A stretch of 40,454 bases of DNA from Deltaproteobacteria bacterium (GCA_018266075.1 JAFEBB010000066.1:1-40454); one strand, 5' to 3'; positions 38,101-40,454 are shown, counted from the first letter of the stretch. A program made the numbers and translations. The notes: generated by a model from the letters alone, not told the origin.

Positions 38101-40454
38101 GCGCGCTTTGGACGCCCTCGCCGCTCTCGAGTCCGGGCTCAACAGTTGCGCTCGCTATTCGCGCCCGCTCCCGTGGCGGCTCGGCGACGTCGGCAGTTCA
38201 TGACCTCGAGATCACCGCCGCGACGCCGAACACGCTCACCGTGGGGATTAACACGCCGTATGCGAACGGCCAGTACGCTTCGGGCACGACCCTTGAGGTG
38301 AAGGCTTCCGTCACAGGAGGCGTGCCTCCCTACACGGCCACGGCGAGCTTCGCGGGAACTGTGCTCGGCACCTTCGAGCCCAGTCCGAGCGCCCCCGGAA
38401 CCATCGACGGCTTCGTTCAGCTGCCCATCGAGTCGACGAGCGTGACCGGCACCTTCGAGCTCGACGTGACCGATGCGATTGGAACCGCGAGCAGCTCGCA
38501 GGTCACGCTCACGGTCACCGGTGACCCCGCTGCGCCCGGCGCGCCCACCGGGCTTCCCTCGCGAGTCCGCGCGCTGCCCTACGTGAACAACCTCTCGCTC
38601 AGCACGAACGCGGGCGGCATGGCATCGTTGGCTCTCGTGGTCGATGGCACCACGGTGGCCACGAGTGACGGCAGCGGGACTTTCCTGCTCCAGTACAACC
38701 TTGCAGTCCCGTCCTCACGTGTTGGCTCGACCATCACGCTCGCAGCGGTCGCGACCGACGCACTTGGACGGAGTTCGACGAGCTCGCAGACCTATACAGT
38801 AGAGCCTGACGCCAATCCGCCGCTCGTCGCGTTCGCTTCGGGCGAGCCGCCCAGCAGTGCAACGGAGGGCTCGACGGTCGCGGTGAACGCGGTGGCCACC
38901 GCTACGGACTACCCGATTGGCAGCATCACGCTCCTCGCAGACGGTGTGGCGATCGGGTCAATCAACAATGCCAGCACGCTGGTCGTTGACTTTGCGCTTC
39001 CGCGGCTTGCCCAGCAGTCGCAGGTCGTCTTCACCGCGGAGGTCTCCGACACCGCGGGACACACGGCCTCCACGCAGACGACGACCACGCTCAATCCCAA
39101 CGTTCCGCCGGTCGTGACGATCAACTCGCCGAGCGGGACGCTCGCCGCGGGATCCACGGCGACGGTCTGCGCCGAGGCGACCTACAACGGGCCCGAAGGC
39201 ACCCTTGTCCTCGACATCGACGGCGCCCCGATCGTGACGAATCCTGTGTCGTGCGGCCCGAACTGCCTCGAGTCGTGCATAAGCCAGTTCGTTCCCGCTG
39301 AGACCGAGTTGGTCGTCTCGGCGACGGCGACCGACGGCCTCGGCGCGACCTCGTCGACGACCACGAACTTCCCGGTCCAGACCGTGGCGCCGACGATTGC
39401 GATCTCGCCGAGCTACGCGAGCCTGATCCAGGGAGAGTCCGTGCAGGTGTGCGCGCAAGCGACGGATGACGTGCAGGTGGCGTCGGTGCAACTCGCGATC
39501 AACGGTTCTTCCGTAACGGGCACGCCGAGCTCTTGCGGAAATGCGTGCCAGCAGCTCTGCACCACCACCACGGCGCCGCAGAGCGGCTCGGTGAATGTCG
39601 TGGCGAGCGCCACGGACAACGTCGGTGCGACCACCAACACGAGCGTCACCTACCCGGTCATCGCCGATCCGGCTCCGACCGTGACCCTCAACTCCCTGAC
39701 CGGAATGGTCATCAATACGAGCTACACACTGTCGGGCACGGTCAGCCACATTCGCAGCCCTCTTGCGTCGGCGCAGCTCCTGGTGAACGGAACGGTCATC
39801 AAGAACGTTCTCTCGCCACCCTCGGGCTCGACCATCTCGGCGAGCTACACGCCCACGGCCCTAGGGAATGTCACGGTGCAGCTCGTGGCGCAGGATCAGT
39901 TCGGCCAGCAGGCCACGGCAAGTATGGTGGTGCCAGTGGTGAACCCGACCGAGCCTGCGCTGAGTACACCGGTCATTGGAATCGGCGACACCACGTATGA
40001 CGGTCAGGACATTCTCATCAACAACGCGACGCTGCGAATTGATGGCGCCCATCACTTCCGCAGTGTGCAGGTCACCAACGGTGGCGTTCTCACACACACT
40101 GGCCAGGACATCACGGGCAAGTTCTATACGGACCTGACTGTCGATAATAACTTCTCCGTCGATTCGACGTCGCGGGTAGACGTGAGCGGCAAGGGTTATC
40201 TCGGCGGGTACGAAGGCAACAACAGCGCTAGCGCGTATGGGCGGACGCAGGGGAACGCGCTGGAGACGGCCGCGCAAGCGCACGGAAGCTACGGAGGGTA
40301 CGGCTCGAGCGCCACGAGCGCGTGGGTGGCGACGTACGGTGACCTGAAGGATCCGAACGAGCTGGGGTCAGGAGGGTACGGATCAGCGACGAACTGCGCC
40401 GGTGGAGCAGGCGGTGGGTTGGTGCGGATAAGTGCCGGGAGCCTGGTGCTGAAC
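11031..40454 (+). CDS. Giant secreted multi-domain repeat protein (3' end beyond window)
   Basis: One reading frame stays open from the GTG at 11031 to the window end: 9,808 codons and no stop, so the protein is at least about 1 MDa. GTG 11031 is the first start after the isomerase TAG in the same frame and follows a GAGGGGG ribosome binding site. Residues 1-26 are a Sec signal ending SAGSARA. Order of parts: unassigned N-terminal region (27-259); two BIG2-like domains (260-436); about 21 Ig-like modules (437-2835); seven cassettes of LVIVD-type propeller, Big_5-like and two IPT/TIG domains (2836-7148); one extra Big_5-like domain; and Ig arrays alternating with two more propeller regions. 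A glycine-rich region begins at about 9645. The protein is probably surface-exposed or released; a role in adhesion or prey/substrate contact is inference. No enzymatic motif was seen. Confidence 0.93.
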   Translation, partial: MGRLGGHACAALAIVVTGLSAGSARAASSTAVSAIYPLAPLSPGEQAFELGIDVSGSPAQVQINVVGQSPTLGAFVDLQSFSIQRDASSTTPFHTLVPLTSPLPGDALLEIVATPLDATGTPGTSASVTFDATAQVPSFAPSPVSVQPTNDGKGILVDVAFAGQVMDGSLSGTGVGASALRLAHGALASVSGQAFATVSALAAHPSPATPGHVTFLLPLNGTIPFDGIFEGDITLRDPFGRQIHTSVVQFTSATAFDPVDSINIQPSPLLLSGGFGQAVQLQVTAKFENAGNVDLSGPGNGVVYTSSNSGVVTVSRDGLAVARANGEADIQAQYAGYTQSTHVIVDSSAQVQSVQLLPVGASVPHVGGTVALTFQGTLTDGRTVDLTPASVGTQYASANTNIATVSSDGTVTGVAPGSVQITAQNGNYQSSLLVQVVDAPPQIMLSAPSSVSASSSFSLVANASDDVGISYVQFYVGGVPTSKSSSPPYTLQIQASPNAGQVMTLGAEAVDTGGNHTRAADVQVTVTPPPPGSSGSVVYEVPTTGQMFVQAVPVSLRVTSGDWHSGTLSTLDFQVVHFSADDQPIGDAIHPRVELRTFESDQGPQTVAVPLWETTYVPPQGAAGSSVTIRAAAIDRNGQPVAVVPVVAQIVADQPPLLELTNPYGPTANAQVGVPLNVTGTVGSNLLGYGADLSLLVDGTPMATQHLNGVYQDGAGVLTQQFTLPWTPAASDLGHARTIQVTATDVAGSTSVVAFTAAVIPTAAPQVAILTPAAQSVNVVGTKLALTAQVVDSAPGKVSVSWSVNGSVVGISNAPPYQVNYPVPASAAGQTLTIQASAEDSLGNSGQASIPVFAQADTSPPTASVVVPRDQANVVNTNDLLVTVAGQDNVGVVQVQVTVDDAVVFTDTSPSPNSGVPGSFITNAVVPAAVLQSANDHRISARALDAAGNAGVAPAVTIHAKGDQPPTVHIATPSTGSKVTLGTTIPVAVQADDDVAVRQVALTLDGQSVGLKNLPPYNFNISISGSARTATLQATATDSSGQTATDTISFQATTNSSPPLVAFKAPTDGAHIFAGRPLTVNVAASSSVSVDHVELLMNGSHVDTSNSGTQLGLYQLFSFTVPNPGSSGDHPVLQAIATDTGGLTASATVTLAVVADQPPTVGIVAPPPGSPYREGDDVVVQFTLGDDDGVVGWVGVTGGIAQGTLPSGGTALDISKPFITTVEAPIISQGQPPTVGVTARDTAGQDTTATVSLDVQRDTIAPSAVLVTPTAPDGGAFTATPNGTLSVRVDTTDNVRVKSSVVYIDGVSPDGGLPLPVDNAQFVTTSAPDPNTPGQVILTKTYKGTFAGPVSLVGLAVGAHTLFVRVSDPAGNYTDTAILNFVIPQITDQLPPQISLQLQGGPDSQSVVSNSTVTLAATVVDDVHVASLLVTQDGQPIFSVLDAGAGATLYQAIPVTIPDIASTGPRLITFTATASDGVGHVSTSSLTRTLVADQPPTVSQLLPVSGAVLTEEAVTQVQVKDEDDVGVTSWVEALSTRPISSASPTALVFAAPAANTSASVPSVTVTLGNTQTFTANVVSNGVSVSPPQGMSLGAARGKVNVQIAPSPSGAGAIGTATYRYRVSVGHEGDAALADFLSRNPGGSAAVTFAAPSYSAILDFPADSITVEELDLQLAPVASGQEPMAITELAVEYQDGDSPEFRVSAAGERVVTKLASTDKPAPGQPRTETSEIRVPRGWAPAAAYLTAVVTDTAGNTKYTASSFATQADHTPPTVAIGTPVTGSTVVADVPFTVIVSSSDNVEIISEDLLVNGTVVQTVSAYQGQTQLTLSLPLQTSGAPAVITAIAHDLAGNAATSSPVYLNVQADQPPGVAFQSLSSAVQNITHAELASGYVSLFQGAPATLGVLATDDVGIVQLSATYQGAMIFSQSYSTPVQGVSPSIIFTPPAGADGAPTTLEVTATDSDGHAVTGRLIIATTRPQAPALAVASPVSGSTIAAGSIQLYCQAVAGGATPVESVDFMIDGQLALHLGRIDGRLVSVDATQLGPDGLPIASDPAIRQAAATLTPPYNDPSRLMSYQGLVALPAGFVTQASPIALRVVATDELGNQTVVDEQIQVVPDTTPPVAEVLTPAVGVSLIEGTPAQIVVSAYDDVFVDEVEISAGPSPSNLAVVETRGGFPQVNANTNSDFNVYAPPISYDLLLPLLSQIGATESAQYFIAARARDINGNWGSLFIQPVTIVRDQEPSVAIISPLTGTPVVGSSTTFVTVAAQDDVAVSSVQLRVDGQLVYPVLTVPPYLFEVAVPANDSTVELSAEAVDTFGHHVVSQAVSLPVGADQPPTVAIAAPTMAQVVTEGADFAFVIAAQDDVQVTSVQASVEGGISGTLNFAASEPPYAFRVPLPYGSAGRSLILHASATDNAGHTSIAPIVTISVAADTSAPTLAFLSPASGSQVVEGQAVTVEASAADNVGVAGVTFTLNGTVLATMPSGPYRLTYTVPFGSVGQTLAFSASAVDDSGNVATASTTVSVVQDLPPAVSVVPPPVLVAGLPATLEALASDDIGVTEVSFYLGPDAAHLNEVAQRYLLPYEAVVTPDKSLAGSTVLLEASATDTAGHRTFSLGQPVAVVASPPPAVEITKPTEGTVIFEGQPIAVRVQATSQYDHVASVAFLVNGQRVDFVTAPAGIPGAPNVFATEFTPPLGSGNQILTLTAIATDTQGQETTSAPVLIGTVKDTVPPSVQLVDPADGDVVTEGDPLTIDATAVDNAAVAQVSFLVDGATVGSTAVSTLDGSQLPLYAITWLPPTGRAGQTSTVMATAADTSGNLGSSQSVHVELGLRAQSTLSYGQDLGTGGLAVDATGLVAVGVSGLDIAFPNGHGILLSQDEPAGLVDLSHLQADGPVLGLALQNGLLLASTLEDTRAGTPPSLDVFQVANSTLPLRLGSVDLPSNDVHGVAVRDRLAFVANGSQGIVEIDLGDPTAPERLNTIPVVGVANDVAISGELLLVAAGTAGLRVLDLTDPRLGELGFLALPGHALSVATQGSRAFVTCDGSAADLAVVDLTKPSQPRLVSLLSHAPARRDLLATGLDHVALSGDLLWADAQLDDQNAQPVKGLMTGSVLKSDGTLQPFVHANLAEASSLGVTQGQVVTFNDGKLSAFSAPAVVVTGVAPADGASQVAVAEPELTIAVTLSQPPDPSTVTASSVVLRAGDAVIGPAVNATLTVLGNQIQVHPSAPLATSTHYFGTLTSAITSTTGAPLLAPFSFTFQTRSSTASVPVVTSVDPPAGPVEGGTSVRVVGTGFVSGAQVLLSGAPLTQVVVAADGKSLTGVTPPQVDGPADVVVVNPDGTEGELLGGFVYLDLLQVSFVQPATGSIQGGNTVTVAGAGFERGASVSFGSVPATSVRVISPSRLLVGVPPHPFGPVDVLVANPDGRRAIATSAYLYSDLVESSVIGSYNPALDGPTRPSDRLGQGTPGPVALGGHKAWILSSASISMGASTVEELLANSIQGSLGLVDVSNPAAASVLGGASFEPPYEPVAVAVRDPLAYVVADGPTLAKLPDVVGAGGPSLLVVDASTPTAPQVVAAVPFVGEAKGVAVEDDLAVVAAGSGGLALFSLQDRRHPVLLTQVSQFLVGGAVQPTTVNGVALSGRTAVLRAAAGRSADVNVVVDLSLPGAPVVGSLGTAGQVALFARRGLVANNQASTLSIDPPSQSRLVASVPALLSAKFYAASLAPQLGVAGGDGTSGALLELVGASDPGNPLAIDAVDLYPAKSLAGVAIDGDVAVASINFDAVGSNALDALAVVQIPFPFVESSDPVDGASGVPITSNVQLNLNRAVSDASTATVQLIRLDGSAAGTSIPANVSSSGATVVVSPASPLAASATYRVTASGLHDAQTGSPMPGSFALTFSTSTSATSVPLTLASISPQKGPSAGGTLVTIGGTGFDPSMEVKFQGIRATVLQVSANGTSAVVTAPANAAGPATLEVTSSSGANALRLGAYLYVDPISLVAVTPSRGPSSGGTLVKLTGTGFDPTGAVQVTFGGQPALEPHVLGVGLIEAYTPSGLRGPVDVVVTNPDGTSSTLPSGFTFDQPTRASVGLASVVHDMVAIGPQAFLATDHGLSVVDISGIYLKGPLAGQFIPPDRVGQLVDGDGDGKDDRLLATIQLGQAMALSYPPTGGTKLYVGVNNGPGVPGSIVELEVSDPSNPQVITSANAGNDGVFALDVRGDRTIAANGATGLSFFDDTHGFFPMGSTPTPPGAQTMAATAELVALGTGTRSATGAVSGGALELWSVVAGVPSLQGSVPLSVQRVRLSENLAVVAAGSSGLVLVDISNPAAPRVRSTLDVGGFAWDVQLQGELAYVATGDQGIAVVNIGQPDAPSVMYRVTGSGSGSVEVVGLAGSQLLSARENASTASLDFGAPADLVVESASVQPGQVVPLDLPAVTIFLSTAIDPSSAAAAFTFTADGVSVPGNLQAGSAGNLVSTVQFMPSTPLPAGAALRLALSTALTTVDGRPLSDAFAVDFQAATGPGPAPGIGSIVPRVGPTGGAASADLLGTGFDESSVVTIGGAPALVTGFSSTHLQLVTPPGAPGLADVKVTNGNGLSDELAGGYFYSLPLAVDVAIPHFLNPRGGSTVAISGQGFLPDWTSALGGTQVLFRGLSANGVSVTSPTTLTAVAPANSFGSADVVVVSADDLQRVQAPSALAYGLPFSGQETVAGLEPRSVYADPNLPEFIYAGAGAWGSGNQFTQPFVGAIMGSATVPESFRVAAYDVTIAGRPQEAVAKTVIAPSSDADLVLASLDNLLPPGDTVPDVELSPDSLDAVPSGSTLFIANGQSGLTILDRSDPLRLPVLGRASFGGWQGGAFASRAIPTPTGALVLTNGLIKPPPPPGSTGDSDCPPGAKQPQMGRAAPAYFVDARVPSDPVTVGKLPLAVGEPFGATISDGRIYVVSGQHAGILLCPNEQPIPIPPPPNQSQSGLVWTDYGASPGTLSILSSDGADAQVVGTLTLPASLTDVVVRDHVAIVAAAQIGLIFVDVTNPAQPVEITRIPFDATLSNNPGMPYRLRLVGDVLFVSASQGGAYLIDVSDPRNPALVSGGNVEAAEDTALVGDRLMLASGTSFTELSLPFTLVTGTQPARSAVVPPDLTQVSISFSRPIAPPSVSPSTVRLLGPAGPVPLTLSVTADPSTLSYQVVGVLGVPLQPNATYQLQADTMITDQRGGRLLLPLRTSFSTAAAGAHQPVLTSVSPSVVPLAGGMQVAVAGSGLSGATSVAIGGRSAVFTIASDASLQVTVPAGAQPGPAEVTVIDASGLVGRLPLGVLYLDDLPGAKITLSPDHGPTSGGTRVTLTAVSASPFAPGTQVTVGGVPAVDVDVSDLQNLAFTTPAVDTASLAPIALTRPGETPVTVGVFSYDLATGTTLSLPGFPPLVASEIKQVGSTLYVGVAQQQPGLQIFDVTIPERPIRLGTASTAGPVRGLDVTGNLAVLATDSFGLILEDVATPATVFQVGHAITNGLATGVRVEGHSAFVSVADPTAAFGSIQQFDLDDPATELLATVPLDADALALELGPDRFYALTTSVVSGTAGELDLTIYDRAGVRQGNVSVVTGSASYEQRVTSRLLVRGSRAYVTVGDRLYVFDLSNESAPVAIFSTDLGANASGMTWLGGAVEVATAGNDTVVTVGATELLAIGSSPADGSLAPADTTVQVMMTEPVSPDSVTDATFAVTADTGTGPQPVAGTRQTVFAIHGSTLVFQPASPLPSGATVNISVQGVTAFDTSPLAVPFRASFVVAGPGATQPAIASVQPSSGLADASTLVAIAGSGFRAGTQVRVGGQDAVVTNVSPTEVDAILPPSVGATPGPARVEVIDPSGLSASLAGGFLYLDHLRLLTLTPNRSVQAGGVSVAIHGAGFTPGMAVAFGGTSSFQVSASSLTDAVAIAPPHNEGLVDVTAQLGAQNATLPQSFLYGAGAVAALQGQPVTHVVLDQGVAYASLGGATDIVGEDGTVYARDVESGQGGLLVADLSEPTAPRQLAALSFSGAGGARRLVKVGGTLYVAAGAAGLVVVDVSLPAQPSVLGTYAGRGAVTDVVVSGDLVLAADSQGINLYRAGVSSGLVPMGSRDVAGGVSALALSGNQLLVGTASTTSSQLLVLDARKPDLAQVGSVALSGPAKHVAVDGVRAFCSLGALGDVTILDLTDPTNPAPVGDLVLSDPSGGHWVSANETYIAGSVAWVSAGGGKVQRFAVPVGAPPVSLSRAQVVGDAKSLAFDGRYLIVGTLFLNQNGQQVELPVPTAAQVTNQLAGALATVALDHLELVATSPASGERVPLQPTIKVTVSDLPDPTTASAVTLSAADGGSGPVAASVRVASDALGGAVYLQPQAPLAPGSQYLLTIGSTLADLSGGALGTTSIVPFQTALTSATAGPSIDHVTPGYGGIAGGDTVQIVGARFEPGCAVRFEGIVATVLGVSGDGTTITATTPPGTAGLAGVEVVNPSGLVATLLGGFQYLAPPQVTSVVPNAAPFGSRQQVAIHGVGFYPGSQVTFGGVAALATTFQADGSLLAQVPDGVIGPADVTVTSQATPTNLTSTLTHGFTFTLPTLTTLSQGSANLVTVGSALIVATDGQLLAYDVSVPESPFPLATVSGVSSPGGMSVAAGKLVLAGAGQVVRYDLTGCGTAPRANCPLNELDRVAYPSSVSLSAVASTERSAYVAVAGGNEVSLLGEVGGHLQVVAQDFLSGGTIRAMAMSDATLLVLGDDGTRTTLEVRSIADGSLALVGSLSGLAVPASALAVQGTQVAVGAGSGVQLVDVSSPTAPLVTGSWLSVDGSAVSTLALEGPWMLAGTASRLSLVDLTGGPVERTFAPLGARAVAMGDGVGWVTTGSTLLGLDLPYPTISGASPLPGEVLADGRMPSVALADRLPLSVPRATQITLAQQGTPVAGQVTSSGSVVTFTPAQPLTEGGAYSELVTFGATPYVGGTVVSPWTVTFTAGEPDAGSIAVDAITPNFGPVAGGLEVDITGSGFDASTTVAFGSVVAANIVPPTATLLRVTAPAALAPGPARLTVTTATGQLALDGAFTYVAPLSVSSIAPTKVDLSGGWVTLGGSGFTFGISAAAGGAPTTTRNLTTTSVDVYVPGGPAGLIDLDLIQPGTPTLHLAGAVRRTDLTPPMVTSIDPFPSVGTQNVPLGATFTVHFSEPIDASTLALIGLARVSNSAQVSVHVSAGADGSSVVVAPTAPLTATTSYQLQVAGVADLDGNVMAPAAFLFRTLDDVPPVVSVLLGGAPLASGAKLAVGVDWVFTVNATDDSGSIASLSLSIDGAPVLLDNSHQVHHTWPASAVGTISTLVATAQDAAGNSATTTISVQLQSDSPPTCGFTSPASSPISLEEGSSLTVAISAQDIRALTSVAIQLDGATIATNGNVSAASTTLSTSVRLPPAGAAATPHTLTAFATNDRQVSTEATPVVVNVVPDATPPTVALGSPRSGAQIVGGTSVPLVASARDQNGIASLTFSVNGADIATLSRPPWSTSWLAPTVSSNQATTISVRASDPRGNVATASTTVTVLPVNGQPVATIAQPANGASFTVGSAIPVVVQAASPVGIDHVVVTLGSQSATLTQVPYATRLMAPPVTGSSQQVTLSAVAVDAQGRSSTPTLRVLTINSDGQAAPTGALALVPSGPVLLGGSQLSLSAATDAGQLEALGVSVGGNAVATAASAPLNLTLPLSPEGAAVSATGQLVAPDGQVTALSASGTLAVFSSGDLATANDLPAGASVAGLDVADGTLAIAVDELGGQGTLDLRAADSLQLSGRVAFTGKPVGIAVAYGNAFVAVQHDGAGELVPVSLATLAEGTPVALRRPPSAVASWRGGVAVATDEGLELRDGQGALLSRLALAPATALAAQGDEVFVVAGGSVIDVDASDPWSPHVASQAAAPGDVVVAATANVVCAAGTNLDCWTRGAGGLTALGSLVAPAAPLTLRVHGPYVALGASSGAWIFDARSTLVSAGHFPELAGRLEFTGGELFAAQGGQVSRLSTQRDPAPPQVSISAPASAASGARVALVGNVSDEADSLNAYSTELSVNGVVVDRRDGETPSFVDLPIDAGTATVALSVTDLAGNRVSRSASVSLSDSGTGPALSGIVAPASVLSGASLSLAPVAVNPAEVASVVWSVNGAAPVTTTAPTLALTTAAPAVASNTSIEVVAYAVDALGRAGAPVQQQLEVQVDPTPSQPLLSLSRAGSGPIYEGNTVQVAATLTSSASIAQVAFSVAGTEAEVVTASPFVASLTMPVATGTHTVTISAVATDVEGRASQPATLSLTVVGDFVAPTVALTLSPDGPTLAAGSTLTMLADAGDVGSGIDVVTIQVSSDGGVLSSGGAELVYDVPASTPEGTVLQVVATAVDLAGNSATTHAQTVVVSPAGPGPSGGANASALSQATFIDFLGDEAAALVPSGLLMGQLVRGSAPSFSAQGVVATSSPGLEVALYGTTALVAEGSAGMELFDVSTPSAPRRISHLAGKFSHVLARGGAVLASGDVGDSAYTIDLREPGSPLVSALGINGRLLGLSGVGNLFQIEASTLATQLAGSNGFGSISLAPAQLRTAAMDGSDVLIGTDRSLVIAANGVQLASLAMDAPVHAMAIACGLAYLALDDGTMHVVDVRDERAPVELESQPLALAHVDVSGGTLVGIAPGGGAVLLPLPGPAGGTQQLGEVVLGDAPASLAPFERGVLVAAGSVGVQQVDLTVPTVPASPRSIATGSGVTRLERAGNQIFWIDGATAHSSSLTANGTFTPGPSLASFGSVGALSASATRLWAAGGAVVSSSDLPNLAVTGSLSLGAGVTDVAGQSDLAVVGLGSAGFATIGVDRVGGLLRLGTGTAAASAVALEDATAIVASVSGLSVVDVSDPTQPSLVGTVALAGSPVRVRLSGGMVIVSEASAGVELFSLSDPAHPALIERLASSRAVDAILAVGQVVVADANTGVVTFAEPSTATLPGARMDAPNAMASVAAGSTVSIAGATFGADVDDAELVVDGVPVARVDANAPSALWTPSPLSSPGSTVALAIRARSRGGSATSAVHDLEITAATPNTLTVGINTPYANGQYASGTTLEVKASVTGGVPPYTATASFAGTVLGTFEPSPSAPGTIDGFVQLPIESTSVTGTFELDVTDAIGTASSSQVTLTVTGDPAAPGAPTGLPSRVRALPYVNNLSLSTNAGGMASLALVVDGTTVATSDGSGTFLLQYNLAVPSSRVGSTITLAAVATDALGRSSTSSQTYTVEPDANPPLVAFASGEPPSSATEGSTVAVNAVATATDYPIGSITLLADGVAIGSINNASTLVVDFALPRLAQQSQVVFTAEVSDTAGHTASTQTTTTLNPNVPPVVTINSPSGTLAAGSTATVCAEATYNGPEGTLVLDIDGAPIVTNPVSCGPNCLESCISQFVPAETELVVSATATDGLGATSSTTTNFPVQTVAPTIAISPSYASLIQGESVQVCAQATDDVQVASVQLAINGSSVTGTPSSCGNACQQLCTTTTAPQSGSVNVVASATDNVGATTNTSVTYPVIADPAPTVTLNSLTGMVINTSYTLSGTVSHIRSPLASAQLLVNGTVIKNVLSPPSGSTISASYTPTALGNVTVQLVAQDQFGQQATASMVVPVVNPTEPALSTPVIGIGDTTYDGQDILINNATLRIDGAHHFRSVQVTNGGVLTHTGQDITGKFYTDLTVDNNFSVDSTSRVDVSGKGYLGGYEGNNSASAYGRTQGNALETAAQAHGSYGGYGSSATSAWVATYGDLKDPNELGSGGYGSATNCAGGAGGGLVRISAGSLVLN
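11808..12338 (+). other. Two BIG2-like domains in the giant protein
   Basis: Two domains of about 88 residues each show the BIG2 signature: a Ser/Asn-rich strand followed by V-T-V-S-x-x-G-x-V/A-x-G-x-A-x-G. The first has YTSSNSGVVTVSRDGLAVA and the second YASANTNIATVSSDGTVTGV, followed by APGSVQITAQ. BIG2 domains are known from intimin/invasin-type and other bacterial surface proteins. Confidence 0.8.
12339..19535 (+). repeat. Array of about 21 Ig-like modules in the giant protein
   Basis: Modules of roughly 95-130 residues begin with a linker of the type (A/V)DQPPTV or D(T)xPPxV, continue with xIxxPxxGxxVxxGxxxxVxVxAxDDVxVxxVxLxVDG and end with VPxxxxG(Q)xxxLxAxAxDxxGN. Starts are seen near 12339, 12984, 13317, 13599, 13917, 14199, 14496, 14796, 15189, 15507, 16329, 16617, 16968, 17382, 17748, 18027, 18324, 18609, 18906 and 19215. 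This is the bacterial Ig fold seen in adhesins. The 15507-16329 interval is longer than the rest and includes sequence that does not fit the module. Confidence 0.85.
19536..21347 (+). repeat. Cassette 1: propeller, Big_5-like, IPT, IPT
   Basis: The LVIVD-type propeller covers about 19536-20495, with blades such as GVAVRDRLAFVANGSQGIVE and VANDVAISGELLLVAAGTAG. A Big_5/SbsA-like domain follows (about 20499-20826, opening VVVTGVAPADGASQVAVAEP). The first IPT/TIG is at 20838-21092 (VVTSVDPPAGPVEGGTSVRV) and the second at 21093-21347 (FVQPATGSIQGGNTVTVAGA). The IPT junction is GGFVYLDLLQVSFVQP. Confidence 0.85.
21348..23273 (+). repeat. Cassette 2: propeller, Big_5-like, IPT, IPT
   Basis: The propeller covers about 21348-22434 (AKGVAVEDDLAVVAAGSGGL). 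The Big_5-like domain at 22437-22746 opens ESSDPVDGASGVPITSNVQL. IPT domains lie at 22764-23013 (LASISPQKGPSAGGTLVTIG) and 23016-23273 (AVTPSRGPSSGGTLVKLTG). The IPT junction is GAYLYVDPISLVAVTP. Confidence 0.85.
23274..25130 (+). repeat. Cassette 3: propeller, Big_5-like, IPT, IPT
   Basis: The propeller covers about 23274-24275, with clear blades NLAVVAAGSSGLVLVDISNP and ELAYVATGDQGIAVVNIGQP. It also has an acidic loop DGDGDGKDD at residues 4142-4150 that resembles a calcium-binding loop. The Big_5-like domain covers 24276-24600. IPT domains lie at 24606-24855 (GSIVPRVGPTGGAASADLLG) and 24858-25130. The IPT junction is GGYFYSLPLAVDVAIP. Confidence 0.85.
25131..27245 (+). repeat. Cassette 4: propeller, Big_5-like, IPT, IPT (longest copy)
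   Basis: The propeller covers about 25131-26390 and carries a proline-rich insert (LIKPPPPPGSTGDSDCPPGA, then ILLCPNEQPIPIPPPPNQSQ), which makes this the longest cassette. The Big_5-like domain covers 26391-26718. IPT domains lie at 26736-26979 (LTSVSPSVVPLAGGMQVAVA) and 26982-27245 (LSPDHGPTSGGTRVTLTA). Confidence 0.85.
27246..28901 (+). repeat. Cassette 5: propeller, Big_5-like, IPT, IPT (shortest copy)
   Basis: The propeller covers about 27246-28062 (STLYVGVAQQQPGLQIFDVT). The Big_5-like domain at 28063-28380 opens AIGSSPADGSLAPADTTVQV. IPT domains lie at 28395-28650 (IASVQPSSGLADASTLVAIA) and 28653-28901. The IPT junction is GGFLYLDHLRLLTLTP. Confidence 0.85.
28902..30782 (+). repeat. 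Cassette 6: propeller, Big_5-like, IPT, IPT
   Basis: The propeller covers about 28902-29937 (VGGTLYVAAGAAGLVVVDVS). The Big_5-like domain at 29938-30250 opens LVATSPASGERVPLQPTIKV. IPT domains lie at 30265-30519 (DHVTPGYGGIAGGDTVQIVG) and 30522-30782. The IPT junction is GGFQYLAPPQVTSVVP. Confidence 0.85.
30783..32475 (+). repeat. Cassette 7: propeller, Big_5-like, IPT, IPT
   Basis: The propeller covers about 30783-31665 and includes a disulfide-capable pair (TGCGTAPRANCPLN). A more divergent Big_5-like domain covers 31668-31965 (ISGASPLPGEVLADGRMPSV). IPT domains lie at 31995-32229 (AITPNFGPVAGGLEVDITG) and 32232-32475. The IPT junction is GAFTYVAPLSVSSIAP. Confidence 0.82.
32476..32805 (+). 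other. Extra Big_5-like domain closing the cassette region
   Basis: The segment opening TSIDPFPSVGTQNVPLGATF and running through VHFSEPIDASTLALIGLARV and SYQLQVAGVADLDGNVMAP is a near-textbook Big_5/SbsA Ig-like domain. It is not preceded by a propeller and marks the end of the seven-fold cassette series. Confidence 0.8.
32806..34232 (+). repeat. Second Ig-like array (about five modules)
   Basis: Module starts are seen near 32808 (DDVPPVVSVLL), 33099 (DSPPTCGFTSP), 33405 (DATPPTVALGSP), 33690 (GQPVATIAQP) and 33978 (GQAAPTGALALVP). They have the same Asp-rich turn and AxDxxGN ends as the first array. The last module runs directly into a propeller region. Confidence 0.8.
34233..35094 (+). other. 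Eighth propeller-like region
   Basis: Blade-like repeats include ASVAGLDVADGTLAIAVDEL, KPVGIAVAYGNAFVAVQHDG and TALAAQGDEVFVVAGGSVID. Unlike cassettes 1-7, this propeller is followed by Ig modules and not by Big_5 and IPT domains. Confidence 0.75.
35095..36239 (+). repeat. Third Ig-like array (about four modules)
   Basis: Starts are seen near 35094 (DPAPPQVSISAP), 35379 (GPALSGIVAPASV), 35658 (PTPSQPLLSLSRAG) and 35949 (DFVAPTVALTLSPDG). The modules are about 95 residues each. Confidence 0.78.
36240..37944 (+). other. Ninth propeller-like region
   Basis: This is a long beta-rich stretch of about 568 residues with LVIVD-type blades, such as LEVALYGTTALVAEGSAGME, LFDVSTPSAPRRISHLAG, SGLSVVDVSDPTQPSLVG and VELFSLSDPAHPALIERL. 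It is longer than a single seven-bladed propeller of 40-residue blades would need, so it could hold two propellers. Confidence 0.75.
37945..39962 (+). repeat. Fourth Ig-like array (about seven modules, two Cys-rich)
   Basis: Starts are seen near 37944, 38229 (TLTVGINTPYANGQYASG), 38520, 38808 (DANPPLVAFASGEPPSS), 39099 (VPPVVTINSPSGTLAAG), 39387 (VAPTIAISPSYASLIQG) and 39669 (DPAPTVTLNSLTGMVI). The modules starting near 39099 and 39387 each carry four closely placed cysteines (VCAEA with SCGPNCLESC, and VCAQA with SCGNACQQLC), unlike the rest of the protein, where cysteines are sparse. This suggests disulfide-stabilised modules near the C-terminal part. Confidence 0.78.
39963..40454 (+). other. 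Start of a glycine-rich, probably beta-helical region
   Basis: After the last Ig module the sequence changes to GIGDTTYDGQDILINNATLR, then VDSTSRVDVSGKGYLGG and a Gly/Ser/Tyr-rich run ending GGAGGGLVRISAGSLVLN at the window edge. Short repeating beta-strand/turn units with glycine-rich joints resemble parallel beta-helix or Gly-rich surface domains. The end of the protein, and any anchoring or sorting signal, lies outside the window. Confidence 0.65.
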